A DNA stretch of 64,000 nt from Carettochelys insculpta (lineage: Eukaryota > Chordata > Testudines > Carettochelyidae): the NCBI RefSeq assembly GCF_033958435.1, contig NC_134152.1, positions 18,028,001-18,092,000 of the forward strand, written 5' to 3'. How positions within the stretch are numbered: position 1 is the first letter of the stretch; the number at the start of each line of letters is the position of its first letter. The notes under the pieces are model-generated. The model was not told the origin of the DNA. It worked only from the letters and a program-made list of their open reading frames with translations, and did no database searches. The translations under genes were made by a program, and so were the position numbers. Below, piece after piece: positions 46,498-56,690 of the stretch.

Positions 46498-46690
46498 TAA
46501 CAGAGAGTAAGCCGTGCTAGTCTATACACTATCAAAACAAAAAGCACTCAAGTAGCACTTTAAAGACTAGCAAAATAGTTTATTAGGTGAGCTTTCGTGG
46601 GACAGACCCACTTCTTCAGACCATAGCCAGACCAGAACAGACTCAATATTTAAGACACAGAGAACCAAAAACAGTAAGCAAGGAGGAAAT
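46498..46690. repeat. palindromic-type repeat, second subfamily
   Basis: Opens gtaacagagagtaagccgtg, ctagtctatac, then gcactcaagtagcacttta, gactagcaaaatagttt, gtgagctttcgtgggacag and acccacttcttcagacca. It matches the arm of the copy at 20577, with a right extension (agaccagaacagactcaat) not present there. Read on the minus strand it contains ctgaagaagtggg, a loop, cccacgaaag: a decayed hammerhead-like core. Confidence 0.75.
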
Positions 46691-49600
46691 ATATATATAC
46701 ATTCTATATACATTATAGAAAATAATAGAAAAATAGAAAATGGTATTTTATTTGCTTGGAACCAAATATTCCAAACAATAATAGGCCAAAGGAGATTACA
46801 TTTGTTTTGTGGTAATAACAGGATCTGTGTCTCATTATACTGTAAATACAGAACTAACATACATACAGTAATATCTCTGTTTCATTTTAATCACCTGTAA
46901 AACTGAAAACATACTTTCTCATATCATGAATATTAACTGATATTTGAAAAGTTTTTTGTGTAACATATGCAAAGTTTACTCACAATTATTCAACAGCACA
47001 CAAAAGAATGTAAGACTTAGAAACAATTATAAATTTCTCATTTTATAATGTCAAAGACATGTTTCAGCTGCAAAGAAAGTCACGTCTCTCTTAATGACTC
47101 TTCTTTCTATCTCCTGTTATTCCCTGGAGTTTATCAGCAATATTCTCCCCTGCAAACCTAATTCTCACATGTGAGGAGAGCCTGTAATTTTCATCAAGCC
47201 CTGGGCAAAATATTAAATCACTTAAGAGAAAGGCATACTAGGAAAATTATAATATCTCTGTCACCAATATTTTACATCAACTTTTGTATGATTTTTTGTT
47301 TCACTAATAAAAAAGATAAAGGACTATTGCTTGCTTAAGTTTTTTGCAATCCTCTTCTGTTGTAGCTGCCTGTATTCTTTTGGAGCTAACATGGCACAGA
47401 TTTGGTTGAATTTCAGTTTAATATAGAATTCCAAACCATTACCATTATCCAGGTGATTTTCTTGCTTGCTTGCTTTTTTTTTCTTTGTTATCTGACTGGC
47501 AAGATATAAAAGTGATTTCATTTTTGAGTGAGGGAGGATGAAAAGTAGGTTAAAAGTCCTTTTTGAAGAGAGATTCAGCATTTGACAAAGGTCACATTCT
47601 TTGTTACATGAAGATCAGTCTAAATAACTTTGAAAATGGTGTTGCAGACAGCATATCTTGATAAGGGAGACTGATTTAATTGTTTGTATGTTTTGCATTA
47701 AAAGCTACAGATTTACAAAAATCATGTTAAAACAACTGCATTGCCAATATGCGTTCTCTGCTGGGGTGATTTCCTTTTACTCTGATGCAAGGAACACAGG
47801 AGTGCTCAGCAAAAGTATTCAAGCTGGAGTCACCATGGTGCTACTAGCATAGCATACCCAACCAGAGTCCAATGGCTCTGGACAGAGCCCCACTGGTCTC
47901 AAAGTATTTCTGTTACGCTGTGAAGATCTTCCCTATGATAGAACTTTGGACAAGGGTTATGCGTGCAATGAGTACTTTGGATTGGACAAAATTCAGAATG
48001 CATAAATATTACCAGTTGGTTTCTTGCATGAGGATTTGGCAGTGTTGTGGGGTGAGGGGTAGGGGAGAGGAACAGGTATTTCTTCTGCTCATTGACTTTC
48101 TAATTAATTGCTTGGGCAACTAAAGCTAATCTAAACACAAAACATCAAAATTGTTTTTAAAAAACATCCAGTAATTTCAAGGTGCACTCTCACAGCTTTC
48201 AAAGGAGGGGTAAACTTCAAATAGTCTTATACGCATCTAACCGGCACTGAACTTAAGAAACACAAAATTGTACCTCTGAATGACAACTAAAAAGCAGCCA
48301 CCAACTGGCTCGATGTGCTGCACTTTTTCCTGCATAGCATTCCATTGCTAGACTGCATTAGGTCTGTCTCATAAAAATGAGATTTGTAACAGCTGATGGT
48401 ATAAATAATAACAATAAAAGTTTAAATATTTTCAGGTGTTACAATGGGAACTTATTTTTAGTTGATGGGTTATAGTTAATGAGTTGGAGTTATTGCATCT
48501 GTAAAATAAAGAAGGTGAAAGAAGCCCTGGATTTTCACAAAGATGTTACACTGGATCATCTTTTGAAAAAGTTCTACATTTCAGAATACGTGAGCTATAT
48601 ATAGTCAACTCCTCCGGGAAAGAAAGAAATATTTTTCCCTCATGGAAATACTGTGAATTTACTAATGCAATTATAAAAACAAAACACCCACACCTGTCTT
48701 CTTATGAACTCTTTCCTTAGTTTAGATAGTTCTGTTTAATATGTACTCTCTCTCCCTGTGTGTATACATAGATAGATAGATAGATAGACAGAACCAGCAC
48801 TTCATGTGGTATAAATCAGCAACAGGTGAAATCAGAGTTAAATGGATTAGCAGCTGAAGCTCTGGTGCACAGTTCAAGAGACTTGTAGATAAAGTACACA
48901 ATTCAGTGAAAAAAACTAAAGCATGTCAAATATAAACCTTTATTTATACAAGACTAACTCCTTTGGATCCTGCAGGGGAGATTATAATGTAGTCTGCTGA
49001 AACCATGTTGCAATTTTAAGACTATTTTAAACTTGTTGATAATACATAATAAGCCTAAAAGCAATTGACAGGTTTACAGAGCATAAAACAGCATCGAAAA
49101 TCAATCTGGCGGAAGATAATAGTTTTTAGGCATAATGGCAACGGGTGTCAGATACTGGTCGTAAATATGAAGCCCACTTCACATAAGATAAGAGGACTAG
49201 TCCATGTCCTTTTTACACTTGGCTTAAGAAACAAAGTAGTATGTTTATATTTTTATCTCCTAGCTGTAGCCATAAGAAATAACCAGCCTCGTTATTGATA
49301 ATTTTCTTCTCAGCTCCTTTGTTTTTTCTTTTTAAATTTTTATTCTTCATTAAATGACCCTGGTCCTCACAAAACTGCACTCTAAAAAAAGGAAAATCAA
49401 TATTGTAGTTTTGCTATTACCATGCATTCTGAATTTAACTGAGAATAGTACAGCACAGGAAAAACACCAGGAACTGTATGAACTCCCTGGAGCCACCGTA
49501 TTTAAATTTAAATTCTTATATGGCAGATATCTTGAGAAGAATATAACATCTGTGCTTCCTAAGGTCTTTGAAAATTTTTTTCATAGAATAATCATTCACT

Positions 49601-49797
49601 CCAGGCACTCAATATTATTTGGAGACAAGCCCTTACTGAAGGCTTAAATTGAGAACTCAAAGTCATATATTTTGCCTCATTTTTCCCTCATTTTACTGTT
49701 CAAAAATCTTTGCTACAGTCTGGTTTAACATTCACTGCAGTTGCCAAACTCCTTCTGAAGTCAAAAGTAAAAAGCAAAAAAACAAAACAAAATCAAC
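46691..49797. other. AT-rich unique intron
   Basis: Three kilobases with no recognised transposable element, exon or RNA, the longest repeat-free run except 56.7-60.9 kb. A (GATA)n microsatellite lies at 48770-48788. Non-repetitive sequence near 48180-48720 is a candidate for conserved non-coding DNA, untested. Confidence 0.45.
48770..48788. repeat. (GATA)n microsatellite
   Basis: Four to five GATA units. Confidence 0.85.
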
Positions 49798-49962
49798 AAC
49801 TACATTTCTCAGCAGTGTAGCCATGTTAGTCTGTATCCACAAAAAGAAGTAGTCCCATGGCACCTTATATCTGACATGCATCTGACAAAGTGGAAAGTTT
49901 ATTTTTCAAAAAACTATTAGTCTACAAGGTGCCACAGGACTTCTCGTTGTAACTACATTTCT
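49798..49962. repeat. palindromic-type repeat with 12-bp target duplication
   Basis: The insert (49810-49950) opens agcagtgtagccatg, tagtctgtatcc and ends tagtctacaaggtgccacag plus gacttct. An exact 12-bp direct repeat, aactacatttct, flanks it at 49798-49809 and 49951-49962. The central hammerhead-like part (catctgacaaagtggaaag) is decayed. Confidence 0.88.
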
Positions 49963-50033
49963 GTTACCTCTTTCATTGCTGGTAAATGATACACAATCAC
50001 ATTCAGGCGTACAAAAATGTACTGATGGCAAAC

Positions 50034-50199
50034 AACTTTAGCATAGTATCAGAGGGGTAGCCGTGTTAGTCTGGATCTGTAGAGCAACGAAGGGTCCTGT
50101 GGCACCTTAGGCATCCGAAGAAGTGAGTTAACTCACGAAAGCTCATGCTCTAAATTTTTCTGTTAGTCTATAAGGTGCCACAGGACCCAACTTTAGCAT
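50034..50199. repeat. palindromic-type repeat with 11-bp target duplication
   Basis: The insert (50045-50188) opens tatcagaggggtagccgtg, tagtctggatctg and ends tataaggtgccacaggaccc. An exact 11-bp direct repeat, aactttagcat, flanks it at 50034-50044 and 50189-50199. Its interior has been shortened relative to the copy at 26883. Confidence 0.88.
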
Positions 50200-51600
50200 T
50201 CTGTTTCAAGTTATTCTGAATCAGGGAGGTGGTGGGGAACCTCATCAGACTATTAACAGAGAGCAGGGAGGGCTCATGAGTCTACTGGAGTTCCTAGTTA
50301 ACTTCATTATGAGTCTGTTTACAAGGGCCCATTTCTTCTTCCTTGGTGTTGGTCCATCAGTATTGCAGAATCCTCCTTGGCAGAGAAACAAAGAACAAAG
50401 GGAAGGAGGCAAAAATTGAAGGAAAACTGGGCAGGTTCTACCTATTCCTACATATTTCTTGAACCAACCCATATACTATAGCAATGCTAATACCTATGTA
50501 GTTAGGAATTCTTATATTTATACTACATTTCAACTTGGTGGTCTCCAAATAAGGAGAGATGATTAATTAACGTTAGCCTCAAAAGAAATGAAGAGTGTTC
50601 TGCCTTTAGTTCTGATGTAACTTAGCAACATGGACCAGTCGGAAAAAATGACTATTTTTTAAAGTTAAAAATCAGATGTTTTATTTAAACTATAACCAGT
50701 TTGGTTTTTTTTGTTTGTTTTTCAATAAACCTGGATAAAACTTCACTTTAGTTTGTGTTTTAAAAAAATAAACCTATTTAAAATTAAATCATGATGATTA
50801 TATTTAGACCTATAATTATTACAAGAATTTTAAATTACATTTTTAAAATATTAAGTAGTATTTGTTTGCTATCAAATGAGTGCAGCCACTGAACCGGTAG
50901 AAGTCACTAAATAAGCACCTGCAGCCAGTTTTTTGAAGTGCTAAACTGACTAACTACACATAAGAGCAATGGGGATGTTTGTATGGCTGGTCAAAGAAGA
51001 TGTGTTACCTCTTTAAGCATTACCCGCTGCTTGCCTAGAGGTAGTTCTATGCCTGGTCATCACAGGAATGCTGACCTGACTTAACCCTCTTTCCCCAGGT
51101 GACTGAAAGAGGAGACTACTTAGGTTCACATCTGTGAGGTGAAGGTCTTCTTTTCACCTGGACTAGGTGGAACAGCATGCATGCTCTCATCCAGTGAAGT
51201 AGTAAAATGCCAGGCTTCATCACGATCCACCGTGGGCACTACATCACGTTCCTTTAGAAAGCTGAGGAGGATCTTTTCCCTCACCACTGGACAGGCCAGG
51301 GCAGGGATAGTTTTTCACATTCCTAATGGTTTGCTGAGGACCCAATGGGGGACAAAGAATGAAACAGGAGTTGAGCTATGATGCTGTAACTAATCAGGTA
51401 AGTCTGGGCTGAATGCCCACTGTAGCTTCACTGTATGAAACAAGAGGGCCCTACAAAATTCACAGACATGAAAAATTTGACTGGCAGTGAAATCTGGTCT
51501 CCACCCTATGAAATCTTGTCTTTTCTGAGCTCTTACTTTATACTGTACTATTAAGAAGACCAGAGTTTCTTACATGGGAATCCTGACTCAAAAGGGTGTT
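50200..51600. other. intron, possibly the decayed 3' end of the DIRS element at the right
   Basis: 50200-51000 is AT-rich unique sequence. 51100-51600 is moderately GC-rich and could be part of the tyrosine recombinase region of the adjacent DIRS element, but I could not match it with confidence. Confidence 0.35.
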
Positions 51601-51621
51601 GTAGGGAGTCAAAAGGATATT

Positions 51622-52470
51622 TTAGGGAGGTGTTTGAGGTGACATAGGCAGTCCATTATTGGGGGAGATTGGGGCCTCTGTGGAGCATAAATCTTGGTGC
51701 AGCACCCATACCATAGAACACTTCCACACGGTCATATAAGTTGCTCTTGTGGAAAGCTTCCTGCTGTTCATAAGGACTCCTCTCACAAGATGACAACAGA
51801 AGAGCTCCAAAGAGCTCAACCATGGAGCTTCCATGCTGTGAGATGGAAGGACTGAAGGTTGGGATGTTGAAGCCAACCTCCTTTCTGCATAAGCAGGTCT
51901 GGAAATAAAGGAAATGGGATCGCAGTCTGAATGGACATGTCTATCAGGAAGGTGTATCAGTACTGTTTGGCTCACACAGGGGCAATGAGAATACTTAGGG
52001 CATGGTCTGAACTGACCTTGAGCAGGACTTTGTATATTAGAGGGATGTCTAGAAATGCATACATACGGAATTCCCCCCAGAATATGCTTGAATGCATCCG
52101 CTATAGATTGTGGACTGTGATTCTGCAATGAACTTACTGCACTTCTTGTTTGCAAGTAGCAAACAGGCCTCTTTGAGGATGATCCCAGTTCAGGAAAATT
52201 GATTTTAGCACATCCATTTGAATGGGTCGCTCTTGGTCCCTGAAGGACTAGCTAAGATGGTAAACTATGACATTCTGAGTAGGTATAATGCATGAAGATA
52301 AATGGAATGCTTTATGCAAAAGGTAATGGATCTGCAACACCCCCCCGTTGATACAGAATATTGCTATTGTGTTGTCCGTACTTACTGATATGTAATGTAT
52401 CACCTGTTAAGGTCAGAAAGCCTAACATGAGAGCCCAATTGCTTTCAGTTCCCTGAAACTGATATCAAGT
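51622..52470 (-). pseudogene. DIRS element 1: RNase H / methylase-like / start of tyrosine recombinase
   Basis: The minus strand from 52470 carries an RNase H-like block (QRGGVADPLPFA near 52360) and a block resembling the DIRS pol linker (ISFISRPAYAERRLAS near 51920). The recombinase N-terminal block follows: LMNSRKLSTRATYMTVWK near 51760, where the sister copy near 61950 has SRKPSTRATYLAKWKRF. Frames shift and several stops occur. DIRS elements integrate through a tyrosine recombinase in place of an integrase. The catalytic part of the recombinase is not seen here, and the RT domain before RNase H is deleted. Confidence 0.68.
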
Positions 52471-52479
52471 AAAAAGTTC

Positions 52480-53569
52480 AATTGGTCACATGTGGTTTGA
52501 CCCATCAGGTTCCGCAGGTTCCATCACCTTTTTACTATGTGTAGGACACACTGATCAGATATAATTCAGCACCAAGCATGGTAGGAAGGGGATAATTGAG
52601 ACAAGGTGGTAAAGTGCAGGGGGTGGGGCAGGCAGGAAAAATCCAGATGCTGGACTACTACATCACCCTTGACTGTACCTTCAAGAGACTTGCTTAGCCC
52701 TGGCCAGACTGTTGAGAGCACCTATGACCATTTCTGTAGCTTTGCCTCTGAGCAACTCTTGGTTCCGGTGATATGGACAAGGTGGAGGGTGGGTAGTAAA
52801 ATGTTGATGCTGGTTGGCCAATGAAATGTCTATGCTGGGTGTCCAGCATATGAATCCCCAAGGACTTCAGGGTTGCTCTGGTGTCCTTGAGGCTATGCAG
52901 CTTTCTGTTCATTTTCTCTGAAAACAAAGAAGGACCTTCAAAGGGGTTTCATAGTTTGCTTTATGTCATATGATAAGCCTGACACTTGTAGTCATGCGCC
53001 TCTCTTCATTGCTATACCCAAGGTAATGACATGCATAGCTGCATAAGCAGCATCTATCACAGCTGGAAGGACCGGCCTGGATATCAACTTGCCCTCATCT
53101 GCCAAGGCCATGAACTCAGCCCTGGATTCCTGTGGCAGCAGCTCCATAAACTTCATCATGGATGACAAGGTTTTGAAGGAGTGCTTGTTGATTGGAAATA
53201 AGGAGTTTAAATCCCCAGTTGAATAAATTTTCCTTCATATAAGTCCAGTCATTTCATCTCCCTATTTTTGGGGGAGGGACCTTGGTACCCCTGACTCTCC
53301 TGATGGCTGGCTGAATCCACAAGTAAGGGGTCAGGGTGGGGTAGGTATAAAAATGTTTGTAACCCCTGCATGGTACAAAATACGTCCTCTTGTTTCCTTA
53401 GCTCTGGGGGTTGCTGATGCTGAGATGTGCCACACAGTTTTGGCACTGTCTGAGAAGGTCTTTACCAAGGGAAGTGCCACGTGTGTGCCCATATGGTAAG
53501 AATAGCCACCATTGGATCAGCCTCCTCTGTAACCTCTTCAGTTTGGACACCCCAAGCCTTGGGCCTCTA
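52480..53569 (-). pseudogene. DIRS element 1: gag-like ORF1, 3' part
   Basis: The minus strand from 53569 reads WGVQTEEVTEEADPMVAIL, then (53446-53249) CTMQGLQTFLYLPHPDPLL and DSASHQESQGYQG, then MKFMELLPQESRAEFMAL with DEGKLISRPVLPAVIDAA (about 53165-53050). Near 52927-52790 follow SEKMNRKLHSLKDTRATL and SLGIHMLDTQHRHF. These are the blocks, in order, of the ORF1 (gag-like) protein of turtle-type DIRS elements. The frame restarts exactly at the border of the MITE at 53573, showing that the MITE interrupted this gene. Stops and frameshifts are present. Confidence 0.75.
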
Positions 53570-53572
53570 TAT

Positions 53573-54995
53573 GGCTACGTCTACACGTGAAGCCTACATC
53601 GAAGTAGCTTATTTCGATGTAGCGACATCAAAATAGGCTATTTCGATGAATAACGTCTACACGGCTACATCTACATGTGCACACTACATCGAAATAGCTT
53701 ATTTCGATGTAGCGACATCTAAATAAGCTATTTCGATGAATAACATCTACACGTCCTCCAGGGCTGGCAGCGTCGACGTTCAACTTCGACGTTGGGCAGC
53801 ACCACATCGAAATAGGCGCTGCGAGGGAACGTCTACAAGCCAATGTAGCACACATCGAAATAAGGGTGCCAGGAACAGCTGCAGACAGGGTCACAGGGCG
53901 GACTCAACAGCAAGCCGCTCCCTTAAAGGGCCCCTCCCAGACACAGTTGCACTAAACAACACAAGATCCACAGAGCCGACAACTGGTTGCAGACCCTGTG
54001 CATGCAGCATGGATGCCCAGCTGCCGCAGCAGCAGCCAGAAACCCTGGGCTATGGGCTGCTGCACACGATGACCATAGAGCCCCGCAGGGGCTGGAGAGA
54101 GAGCGTCTCTCAACCCCTAAGCTGATGGCCACCATGGCGGACCCCGCTATTTCGATGTTGCAGGATGCAGATCATCTACACGTGCCCTACTTCGACGTTC
54201 AACTTCGAAGTAGGGCGCTATTCCCATCCCCTCATGGGGTTAGCGACTTCGACGTCTTGCCACCTAACGTCGATTTCAACTTCAAAATAGCGCCCAACAC
54301 GTGTAGCTGTGATGGGCGCTATTTCGAAGTTGGCGCCGCTACTTCAATGTAGCGTGCACGTGTAGACGCAGCCCACGTCCTCCAGGGCTGGCAACGTCGA
54401 CGTTCAACATCGACGTTGCGCAGCACCACATCGAAATAGGTGGTGCGAGGGAACGTCTACACGCCAAAGTAGCACACATCGAAATAAGGGTGCCAGGCAC
54501 AGCTGCAGACAGGGTCACAGGGCTGACTCAACAGCAAGCCGCTCCCTTAAAGGGCCCCTCCCAGACACAGTTGCACTAAACAACACAAGATCCACAGAGC
54601 CGACAACTGGTTGCAGACCCTGTGCATGCAGCATGGATCCCCAGCTGCAGCAGCAGTAGCCAGAAGCCCTGGGCTAAGGGCTGCTGCACACAGTGACCAT
54701 AGAGCCCCGCAGGGGCTGGAGAGAGCGTCTCTCAACCCCTCAGCTGATGGCCACCATGGCGGACCCCGCTATTTCGATGTTGCGGGACGCGGATCGTCTA
54801 CATGTGCCCTACTTCGACGTTCAACTTCGAAGTAGGGCGCTATTCCCATCCCCTCATGGGGTTAGCGGCTTCGACGTCTCGCCGCCTAACGGCGATGTTA
54901 ACATCGAAATAGCGCCCAACACGTGTAGCCGTGACAGGCGCTATTTCGAAGTTAGCGCCGCTACTTTGAAGTAGCGTGCACGTGTAGACACGGCT
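53573..54995. mobile_element. 1.42-kb tandem-duplicated Harbinger-type MITE inside DIRS gag
   Basis: The ends ggctacgtctacacgtg and, in reverse complement, agccgtgtctacacgtg are inverted repeats, flanked by tat on both sides (53570-53572 and 54996-54998). Inside are two head-to-tail ~90-bp units (from 53573 and 53663) and two head-to-tail ~622-bp units (53751-54374 and 54375-54995) that are very similar over their whole length, for example acgtcctccagggctggca at both starts and cagcaagccgctcccttaaa in both. Motifs ctatttcgatg and cttcgaagtaggg form many local palindromes. No transposase is present. Confidence 0.85.
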
Positions 54996-54998
54996 TAT

Positions 54999-56292
54999 AT
55001 GAGCTGTTGAAGCACTCTATTTTCCTCCAAAACAGGGGCATTGGTGGTACCTACTACTGCCTCATCTGGTAACAAGGATAAGGAGATTGTCACTACATAT
55101 GACTGCTCTGTGCTCTCAGTCCCATAGGATCTCTTAGACTGTAAGCCTATGGCGGGAACCACTGGTATGGTATGCTCCTGTGATGCTGCTGATGAAGACT
55201 GAGCAGTTTCCAGTGCTAGTGGTGGCACCATTGTCACTGGTGCCATGACAGACATGATCAGAAGAGGTAATGTGGCACTTAGGACTATAGAGGTTAGTGA
55301 TGTGCCAAAGACAACAGTGCCAGTGTGGATGCCTGAGCCAGCACTGGCACTGCTGAGGTGATGTCTTTGTTGCCAATGGTGCCAGTGGAATGAATGATAT
55401 TGAAGTGATGGACAGAGCCCTGTAATGGGAAAGGTGGTCTGGCCCTGCCTCTCATGAGAGGCTCAAGGTGTCCAGAAAGGCCATCAAGTTGCTGGTTGCT
55501 ATTGGCAAGGCCATTGCATTGGGAGGGAGCTGTAGCTTCTTCACAATGATGACATCACACTCCTGCTCTTCCTTGAGTGGTAGGAGCTGGACTTGGATTC
55601 TGAAGCTTGCAGCGCCAAGGACTGTGGTAGTGCAGTGCTCGTCTGTGTTACTGGAAGACTGGTTAAGTATGTCATGATGGTGCAGTGCTGGGGGCACGGT
55701 GCTGAGGCTCAGCATTAGGGCCTGGTTCTGGGGCTGGGGTATGAGAAAGGGGTCATGGCTTTTAACAAGGTCTGCGCAGCCTGGAATGTCTCTGGGGTAG
55801 AGGGAAGATGAATCTCCCTGGTGCCAACACGAGATGAATGCAGATGCAGACTCAGCCTCCTGATGGGAGTTGTGGTGCCTGTACAAGTTGGCCCTGCTTG
55901 GATTTCACTGCTGCCATTTCCCTGTGTCTGGAGATGCAAGATCTGGCCTCTCATGCCTCTTCTTTTTGTGGGACACTGATGATTGAGACCTATATCTCCT
56001 CAGCATATGGACTTCCTGAGAAAATGTGTGGCACTGTGAATTCTTATACTTAGTCATTGTCACTGGGGCCAAGCCCAGCACCAGTGCACTGTGCACCAAG
56101 GATGAAGTGCTCAGTGGTGGGTCAGACGAGACTCGCACAGGCTGACGTGCTGCCTCCATCAGAATGACCTTCAAGTGGGTGAGCTTTAATTTCTAAAGTG
56201 GTTGGTTTGAAGTTCTTATAGATTGTGCAGCAATCCTGAGGGGTCTCTCCAAAGCACTTTAAACAAGAAGCATAGGGATTGCTCTTGGGCAT
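54999..56292 (-). pseudogene. DIRS element 1: gag-like ORF1, 5' part
   Basis: The likely start codon is at 56292 (minus): MPKSNPYASCLKCFGETPQ, then a Cys-containing segment CCTIYKNFKPTT, the N-terminal zinc-knuckle-like region of DIRS ORF1. Downstream, 55886-55452 includes MYRHHNSHQEAESASAFIS and a Ser/Pro/His-rich stretch, and 55255-54995 ends LLPDEAVVGTTNAPVLEEN just before the MITE. The conserved P-D-E-A-V-x-G-T block and its continuation on the other side of the MITE (EEADPMVAIL) identify the gene. Frameshifted and stop-containing. Confidence 0.72.
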
Positions 56293-56439
56293 TTTTGCCA
56301 CAGTCTATGCAGACTTTGAAGCCTGGCAAGCTGCACATGCCCCGCAGTCAGGAACTCTAAAGAGGGGAAAACAACCTACCCAAGAGCTCCGGTATTTAAC
56401 ACTAACTACTTAACTACTAGAAACTAATTACACCTATAC

Positions 56440-56690
56440 AAAACAAAAAAGCAATCCTGCAGAACTTAAAAACTAACAATATTATTTATTAGGTGATGAG
56501 CTTTCATGGGACAAACCTACTTCTTCAGCTCTGGAAAATACTGATAACTGAGAGGAAGACCTTTTTTTAAAAAAAAAAAGATAGAAAAAAAATGAAAGAA
56601 AAAAGAATGAAAGAAAAAAACTGACAAATCAGCTAGGTAGCATATAGACTAGCATGGCTTCCTCTGTTACTATTCAACATGGAGAGCATT
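56440..56690. repeat. palindromic-type repeat, second subfamily, decayed
   Basis: Contains tttattaggtgatgagcttt, catgggacaaacctacttct and tcagctctgg, then a purine-rich run, and ends atatagactagcatggcttc plus ctctgttactattcaacatg, the same end as the copy at 20577. It lies just upstream of the DIRS element 1 ORF1. Confidence 0.72.
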
